Of a stretch of DNA of 14,774 nucleotides, positions 1-7,841 are shown piece by piece. This DNA comes from UBA946 sp031550725 (lineage in GTDB: Bacteria; Bacillota; Clostridia; Oscillospirales; Ruminococcaceae), in assembly GCA_031550725.1 (NCBI GenBank), contig JAVBOH010000043.1, positions 1-14,774 on the forward strand, in the 5' to 3' direction. The position numbers and the translations under genes were made by a program. Each line of letters opens with the position of its first letter. The first letter of the stretch is position 1. The notes under the pieces are model-generated. The model ran no database searches and was not told the origin of the DNA. It was given only the letters and a program-made list of their open reading frames with translations.

Positions 1-1
1 C

Positions 2-178
2 GACATGGATGGGTTTGTTATTGGTGAACAAGGTTTACAAAGACTTCCTGATGCACTAGCTGATATTTATGCGGATGGGTTGTTTGTTAAGTTTTATAAG
101 AAATTGAATAGAATTATGCCTAAAGGTAGTAAGAGGCGTGAATTTGTGAAAAAGGCTGTAAAAATATTTTTTAAATAA
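2..178 (+). CDS. C-terminal tail of an unidentified gene (5' end outside window)
   Basis: An open frame enters from the left edge and reads 58 codons to a TAA at 176-178. The visible tail is mixed acidic then strongly basic, ending in a Lys/Arg-rich stretch (GSKRREFVKKAVK). I do not recognise the family from so short a piece. It lies 22 bases upstream of the next gene on the same strand, and a good ribosome binding site fills the gap, so it is probably an earlier gene of the same polysaccharide operon, perhaps a glycosyltransferase or other sugar-locus enzyme. That role is a guess from position only. Confidence 0.6.
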   Translation, partial: DMDGFVIGEQGLQRLPDALADIYADGLFVKFYKKLNRIMPKGSKRREFVKKAVKIFFK

Positions 179-190
179 TAACCAAGTAAG

Positions 191-195
191 AGGAG
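191..195 (+). promoter_or_regulatory. Ribosome binding site for the 201 gene
   Basis: AGGAG lies five bases before the ATG at 201. It is the clearest Shine-Dalgarno sequence in the operon and fixes this start. Confidence 0.8.
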
Positions 196-200
196 TAAAA

Positions 201-2384
201 ATGAACGTTTTTAAGAAAATAAAAAATAAACTATATTATAATTTAATTGAAAAACATCCTGTTGTTGCTCAGAAATATCATGAGTATAAAAATGAAAATC
301 CTGAAAAGCATAAAAAAAATCGCATAAGTTCATGGATGTATTTGATGTTTTTACGTAAGAATTTTAAAAATGAACAAATAGTTCCTTGTGAGCAAAAGAT
401 ACCTGTAATTAGTCAAACTATTATAGAACAACCTACTCAAAACCCAGTTGAACCAGCTAAAAATCCAGTTCAGTCAGTTCCGAAACCAGTTGCTCAGCCT
501 GCACCTAAGCCAGTTCAAAATTCTAATTGTTATCCTGAATCAGTAAAATTTAAACGATTAACACCAATACAAATATATAATCAAATACAGCATAATGATA
601 TAATATCATTTGATATATTTGATACTTTAATTTTCAGACCGTTTGAAAAGCCACAAGATTTATTTACTATTATTGGTTGTGAATTAAAAATCCATGACTT
701 TAAAAATTTAAGAATTTCAGCTGAACGAACAGCTAGAGAAATCACATTAAAACCAAACCGCCAAATTGATATCTATGATATATATGATAGATTAAGTTTA
801 TATGTTCATTTAGATAAAGAATTAGGTATTGAAACCGAATTGAAAGTTGAAATGGATTTATGCTTTGCCAATCCTTATATGAAAGAACTTTTTAATATTT
901 TGAAATATAATAAAAAAACAATAATTGCTACATCTGATATGTATTTACCTAAGGATATTTTAAAACAACTTCTTAAGAATTGTGGTTATGATGGTTTTAC
1001 AGAAATTTTTGTTTCTTGTGATTGTAAATGTGGAAAACATAATGGTGATTTACAAAGATTTGTTCAGCAAAAAATGGGAATTCAGTATAAATACGTACAT
1101 ATAGGTGATAATTTTCCAGTTGATGTAAAAGCATCAAGAGATATGGGTTGGACAGCAATACATTATCCGAATGTAAATGATATAGCACGAGAATTAAGAC
1201 CAAATGAAATAAATTCATTAGATAGTTCTATATATAAAGGTATTGTTAATGCATACATTCATAATGGTTTAATGAATAAAAATAAATATTATCAACATGG
1301 CTTTATATATGGTGGAATTTTAGTTGCAGGTTATTGTCAATGGATAAATGCAAAAGCAAAAGAAAAAGGTATAGACAAGTTGTTGTTTATGGCAAGAGAT
1401 GGCAACATTCTTTATAAAGCTTACAATAAATTTTTCAATGAAATTGATAATGATTATATTTTGTGGTCTAGATTTGCATCCTCACATTTAACATTCGAAC
1501 TATTTAATGAAGAATTTTTTATTTTACATATTAAAAATAGGGCTTATCAAAAAAATAAAATTAGTATAAAAGAAGCACTATCGGAAATTGATATAAGTTT
1601 TTTTAGTGATATTTTAGTAAATAATAATGTAGATATAGAACAAATACTAGATTTGAAATGTTATAATAATATAATAAAAATATTTTATGCAAATAGTGCT
1701 TTAATAAAAGAAAAACTAAGTATGGGGGTAGATAGTGGTAAACTTTATATAAATGAATATTTAAATGGCTATAATAATATTTGTTGTGTTGATATTGGTT
1801 GGAAGGGTTCATGTTTAATTCAATTTAAAAATTTTTTAACTAATATTCTAAAATTTGATAATAATGTATCAGGGTTTTTAGCTGGACTTAATTCTAATGA
1901 ATATTCGGTAATTCCAAGTATTTTGGATGATATAAATGTTTATATTTTTTCACAAACACAAAACTCAGATCTACTAAAAAAGCACATTAATAGTAACATC
2001 ATATTATGCAATATGATTTTTGAGATAATGTTTGGTGCACCACATCCATCGTTTCTAGAGTTTTATAAAAGTAAAAATGAAGTTTATTCTCTACTTTTTG
2101 CAAAATCAGAGAACTTGAACTATGAAATTATTAATGATATACAGGATGGCATCATTGACTTTATAGATATATTTTTTAAACATTTAGGTAAATATATGAA
2201 ATACATAACTATAAATCCTTATACTGCCTATATACCATTGAATAAAATAATTGAAGATAGTAATTATATATATGATTTATTTAAAGATTATGAAATGAAT
2301 GCTTTATCAGGTATATTTGATGATGATAGATTAACAACAATAGGACAAATTATGTATGAGAATAACTTGATAAAAGAAAGGTGA
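201..2384 (+). CDS. Two-module HAD-like protein of a surface polysaccharide locus
   Basis: The protein has 727 residues. A basic N-terminal part (about 1-60) is joined by a Pro/Val-rich linker (about 78-108) to a HAD-type domain. HAD motif I is the DIFDT at 138-142, motif II the TSD at 244-246, a lysine-rich KCGKHNGD follows at 276-283, and the acidic GDN is at 302-304. The second half (about 365-727) begins with GYCQW and a KGIDKLLFMARDG segment. This module recurs without the HAD part in the broken gene at 7842. Proteins of this layout are common in clostridial polysaccharide loci, usually annotated only as HAD-superfamily hydrolase. The substrate is unknown, although motif I has both aspartates expected for phosphoryl transfer. 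No signal peptide or membrane segment is evident, so it is probably cytoplasmic. It is the first complete gene of the operon here, and its TGA stop overlaps the start region of the next gene. Family is fairly sure, reaction is not. Confidence 0.85.
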   Translation: MNVFKKIKNKLYYNLIEKHPVVAQKYHEYKNENPEKHKKNRISSWMYLMFLRKNFKNEQIVPCEQKIPVISQTIIEQPTQNPVEPAKNPVQSVPKPVAQPAPKPVQNSNCYPESVKFKRLTPIQIYNQIQHNDIISFDIFDTLIFRPFEKPQDLFTIIGCELKIHDFKNLRISAERTAREITLKPNRQIDIYDIYDRLSLYVHLDKELGIETELKVEMDLCFANPYMKELFNILKYNKKTIIATSDMYLPKDILKQLLKNCGYDGFTEIFVSCDCKCGKHNGDLQRFVQQKMGIQYKYVHIGDNFPVDVKASRDMGWTAIHYPNVNDIARELRPNEINSLDSSIYKGIVNAYIHNGLMNKNKYYQHGFIYGGILVAGYCQWINAKAKEKGIDKLLFMARDGNILYKAYNKFFNEIDNDYILWSRFASSHLTFELFNEEFFILHIKNRAYQKNKISIKEALSEIDISFFSDILVNNNVDIEQILDLKCYNNIIKIFYANSALIKEKLSMGVDSGKLYINEYLNGYNNICCVDIGWKGSCLIQFKNFLTNILKFDNNVSGFLAGLNSNEYSVIPSILDDINVYIFSQTQNSDLLKKHINSNIILCNMIFEIMFGAPHPSFLEFYKSKNEVYSLLFAKSENLNYEIINDIQDGIIDFIDIFFKHLGKYMKYITINPYTAYIPLNKIIEDSNYIYDLFKDYEMNALSGIFDDDRLTTIGQIMYENNLIKER

Positions 2385-2385
2385 T
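2377..2385 (+). promoter_or_regulatory. Ribosome binding site deciding the start at 2390
   Basis: AAAGGTGAT matches the anti-Shine-Dalgarno well and overlaps the stop of the upstream gene. It includes the alternative start codons GTG 2381 and part of ATG 2384, so the ATG at 2390 is the best-placed start. Confidence 0.6.
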
Positions 2386-2389
2386 GAAA

Positions 2390-4336
2390 ATGGATTTATA
2401 TTATGCTTTAACATTATTTCATTTACTTAAATGTATTTTACATAAAATGTTCTTTAATAAAAATGAAGCTGTACTTCTTATATCAACTCTCACAGTAAAT
2501 TATAAAAATATTATACAACGAATTATTAAAACTAAAATATTTAAAAATGTATATTTAATAGATGATGTTACAATATTGTCAATTAGTAATAGACATAAAG
2601 AGATAACAGAAGAAAATTTATATTATATTATTGATCAAATAAACAATTTAGTTGAAGAAAAAATTGATATAAATTTGAATAAAGTTAAAAGTTTATACAT
2701 TTGTGCGGATCATTTTCCTTTAGGTATTTTTCTAAATAGTAAGTTTATTAAATACTATTATTTTGAAGATGGTTGTGGTCAGCAATCAAAAGCATCTTTA
2801 ACTGTTGAAGCAATGAAAGAAAATAATAAGGTACTATATGCCATTGTTAATCATCTAAATTTATTTGGCAGAAATGACCATGTAATCAATCGCTACATAG
2901 ATATGGATGCACAATTGGATGGTTATGAAGATGATAAGGCAATAGATTTTTGTGTTAGCAAGATATTACTTAAATTAACCAAAAAACAAATTGATGATTT
3001 AAAATACATTTTCGATATTAAACAAGAATCAATAAATGTTGAAGGTAAAGTATTATTCACCCCTCAGCATAACGTAAACCTTAATGTTTTCACAATTGAA
3101 CAACAACTTCAGCAAACAGCTTTAATTGCTGATTACTTTTCTAAAGGGAATAACTTAATTATAAAACCACATCCAAATGATGATTTTTGCGATTACTCAT
3201 TATGGTTTGATAATGTTGAGATTATAGATAGAAAGTTCCCATCAGAATTTTTACCTTTAATTGTAGAAAATAAATTTGAAAGAATTTTGACTGCTTGGAG
3301 TACATCAATAAATTCGCTAAAATCTATATCAAACGACTATGTTATTTTTACAAATAAAATTGATACCGATTATCCTAAAATTCATAGATATTATGCAGCA
3401 TGTCAAATGATTAAAGCTGTTGGTCAAAAAGAAAAAACATTTTACCTTCTAGGTGTTAATAAAGCTTTACTCGAAAATATTTTAACACTTAATGGTGATT
3501 TTGATGACTTGAAAATTTCACTAATTATAGTTAATTCAATAGATGAGCTTCCAGAACAAATTTCTGATGAAACAGCTTTTATTGTTGACGATTTATCTGA
3601 ATTTTCTTATAAAGAACATGATATGATTAGAGAACTGATTTTATCTTCAACTTATATAATATTCATAAATAGTGAAAATGATTATTTCTTTTATAATGGC
3701 GAAAATATGCAAATTGTTGAAAAAATGGTTAGATGGGTTATCAAAAAGGAATTATTATACAAACTAGATATATATAGTGAAATCGATATTGAGGATGAGG
3801 ATGTGTGGTCATATATGGATAATGAAGATATTTTAAAAAGAGTTGAAGAATTCGGATATAGTAGTAATTTGAAATATACCAAAATGATAACTAAAACCAA
3901 TATGATTGATGATAATTATGTTTTACCAAATAAACATATTGTTTACCGAAACATTAAAATGCTTGAAGGTATTTTAAAATCAACAGAGCAAAGAGTTATC
4001 AGCGAACTAGGTAAAAATAAATTATTAGTTGAAGAAATTAATGAGCTTGAAGCTAAATTAGTTGAAATGGAAAATGAAATAAAACAATATGAAATTAAAA
4101 CTAATAAAATAACTGAGAGTGAATTAGGTGAAATTGAACTTGAAAATGAAAAGCTTCATTTTGAAATTTGCAAGGCAGAAAAAATTCTTGAAAACAGAAA
4201 ACTTAGACAGAAATTAGCTGATTTAAATGAAATTATCAATGGCAATAAAGATGAGTTATTATTTTCTGCTGATGATGAGGATGAAATTGAATTATCGAAT
4301 TGTAATATTAATACAGATTATGAAGGTGTGGTGTAA
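2390..4336 (+). CDS. Sialyltransferase / polysialyltransferase-like protein with C-terminal coiled coil
   Basis: About 648 residues from ATG 2390 (GTG 2381 or ATG 2384 would add three or two). Three short motifs typical of bacterial sialyltransferases of the GT38/GT52/GT80 kind appear in the usual order: acidic EDG at about 126-128 (in YYFEDGCG), KPHP at about 259-262, and a Ser/Thr pair in AWSTS at about 302-306. In these families the acidic residue is the general base, and His-Pro and Ser-Ser/Thr contact CMP-sialic acid. The synthetase and synthase genes for that donor follow directly, which supports the call. A second stretch (about 370-520) is not recognised. Residues about 525-617 are charged heptad-like coiled coil, then an acidic tail. 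This is much longer than a plain transferase and might tether or oligomerise the enzyme. No membrane segment is clear beyond a short hydrophobic N-terminus. A related CDP-glycerol-type glycosyltransferase fold is the main alternative. Confidence 0.7.
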   Translation: MDLYYALTLFHLLKCILHKMFFNKNEAVLLISTLTVNYKNIIQRIIKTKIFKNVYLIDDVTILSISNRHKEITEENLYYIIDQINNLVEEKIDINLNKVKSLYICADHFPLGIFLNSKFIKYYYFEDGCGQQSKASLTVEAMKENNKVLYAIVNHLNLFGRNDHVINRYIDMDAQLDGYEDDKAIDFCVSKILLKLTKKQIDDLKYIFDIKQESINVEGKVLFTPQHNVNLNVFTIEQQLQQTALIADYFSKGNNLIIKPHPNDDFCDYSLWFDNVEIIDRKFPSEFLPLIVENKFERILTAWSTSINSLKSISNDYVIFTNKIDTDYPKIHRYYAACQMIKAVGQKEKTFYLLGVNKALLENILTLNGDFDDLKISLIIVNSIDELPEQISDETAFIVDDLSEFSYKEHDMIRELILSSTYIIFINSENDYFFYNGENMQIVEKMVRWVIKKELLYKLDIYSEIDIEDEDVWSYMDNEDILKRVEEFGYSSNLKYTKMITKTNMIDDNYVLPNKHIVYRNIKMLEGILKSTEQRVISELGKNKLLVEEINELEAKLVEMENEIKQYEIKTNKITESELGEIELENEKLHFEICKAEKILENRKLRQKLADLNEIINGNKDELLFSADDEDEIELSNCNINTDYEGVV

Positions 4337-4338
4337 TT

Positions 4339-5364
4339 ATGGCAAAAGTTGTTGCACTTATTCCTGCTCGTAGCGGTTCAAAAGGTATTACTGATAAAAA
4401 TATAAGGAATTTATGTGGAAAACCAATGATTGCATATTCCATCGAACAAGCATTAGCTTCTCAATATATTGATAAGGTAGTTGTTAGTACAGACAGTGAA
4501 ACATATGCTGAAATTGCACGAAAATATGGTGCTGAAGTACCGTTTTTACGTCCAAGTGAAATATCGCAGGATATGTCGCTTGATATTGACGTTTTCCAGC
4601 ATTACTTAAATTGGACTAAGGAAAACGAAGATGAAATACCTGAGGTTATGGTTCACCTAAGACCAACACATCCAATAAGAGAAATTTCAGATATTGATAA
4701 TATGATAGAAATTATGCTTAATAACTCAAATGTTGATTGCGTTAGAAGTCTTTTACCAGCAAAACAGACTCCTTATAAAATGTGGCTTTTTGATGAAGGT
4801 GAAACAAAGATAAAACCTCTAGCTGAATGTAATGTGCCTGAAGCTTATAATGCACCACGTCAAATTCTTCCAACCGCATATATGCATAATGGTTGTGTGG
4901 ATGTAATTAAAAGCGAAACTATTTTTAAATTTAATTCAATGACTGGTAATAATATTTATGGCTATAAAATGAAATATGATTTTGACATTGATAATGAAAT
5001 AGAATTTTTACGTGCTGATCAGTATTTATCACTTAAGAAAATGATTGGTTTATCAAAAAAATTAGTTATATGCTGTGATATTGATGGTATTCTTGCAGTA
5101 AAAGAAGAAACTGTTGATTATAGTCACGCAAAGCCAATAAAAACTAATATTGAATTAATTAATAAGCTATATGAAAAGGGTAATAAGATAATTCTTTTTA
5201 CAGCAAGAGGATATGTTACAGGTATAGACTGGCGTGAAATAACTGAAAATCAAATGAAAAACTGGGGGTTAAAATATACTGAATTAAAATTTGGTAAGCC
5301 TGATGCCGACATATATATTGATGATAAATTTTTATCAGTGGATATGTTAAATAATTTATTATAA
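4339..5364 (+). CDS. neuA: CMP-sialic acid synthetase fused to a HAD phosphatase-like domain
   Basis: 341 residues. The N-terminal domain (1 to about 230) is a cytidylyltransferase of the NeuA type. It shows IPARSGSKG at 8-16 (the CTP-binding loop), KNI at 20-22, LRPTHPIR around 107-114 and the acidic DFDIDNE at 214-220 expected for metal binding. It would make CMP-Neu5Ac or a related CMP-nonulosonate from CTP. The C-terminal domain (about 240-341) is HAD-like: DIDG at 247-250, FTARG at 287-291 followed by TGIDW, FGKP around 318-321, and YIDDK at 326-330. This domain resembles stand-alone HAD proteins of capsule and LPS loci and keeps both aspartates of motif I, so it may be an active phosphatase. 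Mammalian CMAS also carries a HAD-like tail, but an inactive one. The gene begins two bases after the previous stop, so translation is probably coupled. The sugar specificity cannot be read from the sequence. Confidence 0.88.
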   Translation: MAKVVALIPARSGSKGITDKNIRNLCGKPMIAYSIEQALASQYIDKVVVSTDSETYAEIARKYGAEVPFLRPSEISQDMSLDIDVFQHYLNWTKENEDEIPEVMVHLRPTHPIREISDIDNMIEIMLNNSNVDCVRSLLPAKQTPYKMWLFDEGETKIKPLAECNVPEAYNAPRQILPTAYMHNGCVDVIKSETIFKFNSMTGNNIYGYKMKYDFDIDNEIEFLRADQYLSLKKMIGLSKKLVICCDIDGILAVKEETVDYSHAKPIKTNIELINKLYEKGNKIILFTARGYVTGIDWREITENQMKNWGLKYTELKFGKPDADIYIDDKFLSVDMLNNLL

Positions 5365-5383
5365 TAAAAAGAAAGAGGATGTA

Positions 5384-6262
5384 ATGATGTATAAGAAACC
5401 AATAATTATTGCTGAAGCTGGATGTAACCATATGGGTAAAATAGAAATTGCAAAAGAGTTAATTTCAACTGCTAAAATATTTTGTAAAGCTGATATAATA
5501 AAATTTCAGAAAAGATGTAACAAAGAGCTTCTAACAGAAGAACAATATAACGCTCCTCACCCAAATCCTGTTAACTCTTATGGTGATACATATGGTGCTC
5601 ACAGAGACTATCTTGAATTTACTGTTGAACAACATAGGAAATTAAAAGAATTTTGTGACCAGATAGGAATTATATATAGCACATCTGTATGGGATTTAAC
5701 TTCAGCAAAAGAAATTGCTTCATTAAACCCATCTTTAATAAAAATTCCGTCTGCATGCAATAATAATTATGATATGTTAAATTGGCTTTGTGAAAATTAT
5801 CAAGGTGAAATACATATTTCAAATGGAATGACAACAAGAGCTGAAGAAAAAGATTTAATTGATTTCTTTGTTGAGAAAAAAAGAGCTCAGGATGTTATTC
5901 TATATGCATGTACATCTGGCTATCCTGTACCATTTGAAGATGTTTGTCTTTTAGAGGTTTCTAGAATAAAAGAAGCATATGAAGATAAGATCAAAGCAAT
6001 TGGCTTTTCAGGTCATCATCTTGGAATTGCACTTGATGTTGCAGCGTATACTTTAGGCGCTTCTATAATTGAAAGACATTACACACTTGACAGAACTTGG
6101 AAGGGAACAGATCATGCTGCTTCTCTTGAAGCTGATGGTATCAGAAGAATAAAACGAGATTTAGAAGCTGTTTATAAAGCACTTGATTATAAGTCAGAGG
6201 ATATTTTACCAATTGAAATGGTTCAGAGAAAGAAGTTGAAATATAGAAAATCGGAGATTTAA
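5384..6262 (+). CDS. neuB: NeuB-type nonulosonic (sialic) acid synthase, short form
   Basis: 292 residues with the full NeuB catalytic TIM barrel: EAGCNHMG at 11-18, KFQ at 40-42, STS at 99-101, KIPS at 120-123, NGMT at 147-150, FSGHH at 208-212, ERHYTLD at 230-236 and GTDHAASLE at 241-249. His 212 and His 232 are in position to bind the catalytic metal. The enzyme condenses PEP with N-acetylmannosamine (or a related hexose or its 6-phosphate) in the cytoplasm. The usual C-terminal SAF/antifreeze-like domain, which takes NeuB to about 340-350 residues, is missing. The protein ends in a natural-looking helix, so this seems a short form rather than a broken gene. The ribosome binding site AGAGG (5374-5378) serves ATG 5384 or ATG 5387. 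It lies 19 bases after neuA and supplies its substrate. Legionaminic, KDN or phosphorylated products are possible alternatives to Neu5Ac. Confidence 0.88.
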   Translation: MMYKKPIIIAEAGCNHMGKIEIAKELISTAKIFCKADIIKFQKRCNKELLTEEQYNAPHPNPVNSYGDTYGAHRDYLEFTVEQHRKLKEFCDQIGIIYSTSVWDLTSAKEIASLNPSLIKIPSACNNNYDMLNWLCENYQGEIHISNGMTTRAEEKDLIDFFVEKKRAQDVILYACTSGYPVPFEDVCLLEVSRIKEAYEDKIKAIGFSGHHLGIALDVAAYTLGASIIERHYTLDRTWKGTDHAASLEADGIRRIKRDLEAVYKALDYKSEDILPIEMVQRKKLKYRKSEI

Positions 6263-6265
6263 ATT

Positions 6266-7215
6266 ATGTCAATAAACATAAGGCCTATAAATGCTAATTT
6301 AGTTGAGGAATTATCCATTTTACAAAAAAAATTTATCAGTCGATGTGTTTTAAGTAGGTTCAGCCGATCTTAATCCATTAATTGAAGCTTTAAGATATAT
6401 AAAGTTAAATTTATCAGGTGTAATTAATGATAGTTATGTTCACTCATTATGACCTGAAGCAATTAATGGTATTAATAAAGTTATAGGTAATACACAAAAT
6501 AAAGTTGTAACTTTTAATGATATGATACAGTTCAAAAGTGATGTTATTGTAATTGTTGTAATTGGACCTTTTGATAGAATACGTGAATATATTAAAAATA
6601 TTGGCTTTAACGAAGAACAAGATATTATTGTATTTTCAGCTTCATGTATAAAGCCAAGTTCTATTATTGATGGTCAGTTATCTGTTATAGATTTTATTTC
6701 TTATAACAGATCATGGCCTTGGTTTTTTGATGTATTATTTAATCATATTCCAGTTGAAGATAGAAAATAGTTTTTATTAAATTGCTCTATTTCACCTATT
6801 TCAAATGGAAGATATTTATTATATCCTGATAAAACAAGTGAATTTTTAAATATTTAAAATGGACAGCGAAAAGTTGACGGAGCAGAAAAAGTTCAAAATT
6901 CTAAAAACAAAGTTTTGTTTATAGGTGCGTCTAAAATATTTGGCTCATTTTTAGCTGATATTGATACCATTCCTTCAAAAGTTCAAAATTTTTTAAATAA
7001 TAAAAATATTCAATGTAAAATTGAAGTATTCGCTGGTAATGGTTTTGATGAATATATTTTTGAGAAATACATTCATCAATATAACTTAAATATGAATACA
7101 ATTATAATTTTATCCATTGATCGTTCATTTGGGGTTACTAATGGTTCTATTAACAAATTAGATGAATCAAAAAAAGCTTTACATCAAATTATATTAATAA
7201 AAAGAATTAAAGAGT
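6266..7215 (+). pseudogene. Decayed gene after neuB (Rossmann-like then SGNH-like, unidentified)
   Basis: A start codon three bases after neuB opens a frame (MSINIRPINAN) that breaks at a run of eight A at 6324-6331. One A fewer would join it to a long second frame. That frame then reads continuously to about 7215 but holds four stops: TAA 6351, TGA 6450, TAG 6768 and TAA 6855. Each could arise from Gln or Trp by one C-to-T or G-to-A change. The restored protein has a nucleotide-binding-like first part (VGSADLNPLIEALRYI, then VVTFNDMI) and a second part starting KVLFIGAS and FAGNGFDEY, which looks like an SGNH-type domain. I cannot name the family. It was evidently the next gene of the sialic acid operon and is now dead. 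The two fragments at 6522-6770 and 6915-7238 are pieces of this one gene. Confidence 0.6.
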
Positions 7216-7719
7216 TTAGGTCACCGATACCTCATTGAAACTGCTCGTTCTCAGGTAGACCAACTTTACATCCTTGTAGCCGAAGAAGATTTATCTGTAT
7301 TCAAATTCAAAGACAGATTTGAAATGATTAAGCAGGTGTTGCCGATTTAACAAATGTTGAAGTCCTCCCAAGTGGACAGTTTGTTATTTCATTTATAACA
7401 TTCCCTGATTATTTTGACAAGGATGCAAAGCAAAATTCAACGATTGACCCGACTATGGACGTAGAAATATTTTGTAACAAAATAGCTCCTGTACTTAATG
7501 TTAAAAAGCGTTTTGTTGGTGAAGAACCACTGATTTAGTTACTAATCAATATAATCAAAAAATGGCTGAACTTCTTCCAAAGCATGGTTTAGAACTAGTC
7601 ATAATACCACGTAAAGGAGCAAATGAGGCACCAATAAGTGCATCAAGAGTAAGAAAGTTGCTGAGTGATAGAAATCGTGAAGAACTCTTACAGCTTGTTC
7701 CACAAACAACATACGATTA
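7216..7719 (+). pseudogene. CitC-like (citrate lyase ligase type) adenylyltransferase fragment
   Basis: Three frames joined by two single-base losses (near 7335 and 7532) restore one protein of about 168 residues. It begins LGHRYLIETARSQVD, the (T/H)xGH nucleotide-binding helix, continues with LYILVAEEDLSVF and FKDRFEMIKQ, then LPSGQFVIS, and ends with ISASRVRKLL, equivalent to the ISSTxxR motif of nucleotidyltransferases. This is the C-terminal domain of [citrate (pro-3S)-lyase] ligase. In polysaccharide loci such domains occur as stand-alone or fused adenylyl/cytidylyltransferases, so acetylating citrate lyase is not the likely role. The residues normally just before the GH motif are missing and the frame changes there, so a small deletion separates it from the preceding pseudogene. 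The two may once have been a single gene. The stretch is visibly less AT-rich than its left neighbour. Confidence 0.7.
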
Positions 7720-7754
7720 ACTTAATAAACGTCTTAAAAATGTAAATGTATTGA

Positions 7755-7783
7755 ATCGCTCATAGTTAAAAACTATGAGCGAT
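7755..7783 (+). terminator. Perfect 13-bp inverted repeat, possible terminator
   Basis: ATCGCTCATAGTT and its exact complement AACTATGAGCGAT are separated by AAA. It lies just after the CitC-like fragment and about 60 bases before the next start codon, which suits a transcript end. There is no run of T after the stem on either strand, so intrinsic termination is uncertain. Confidence 0.35.
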
Positions 7784-7841
7784 ATCGTTACCCAAATTGT
7801 AAAATTCAAAATCCACACAGCTCAATACAAGGAGCAACCAT

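Noticed and set aside
440..520. DNA repeat array in the first HAD gene
   Set aside because: The repeated CCAGTT-like units are irregular and encode a Pro/Val linker. They are better explained as low-complexity coding sequence.
6266..7215. Stop codons read as sense (recoded TAG/TAA/TGA) in the gene after neuB
   Set aside because: All three stop types appear, and the neighbouring intact genes use TGA, TAA and TAG as real stops. A frameshift is also present. Decay is the simpler reading.
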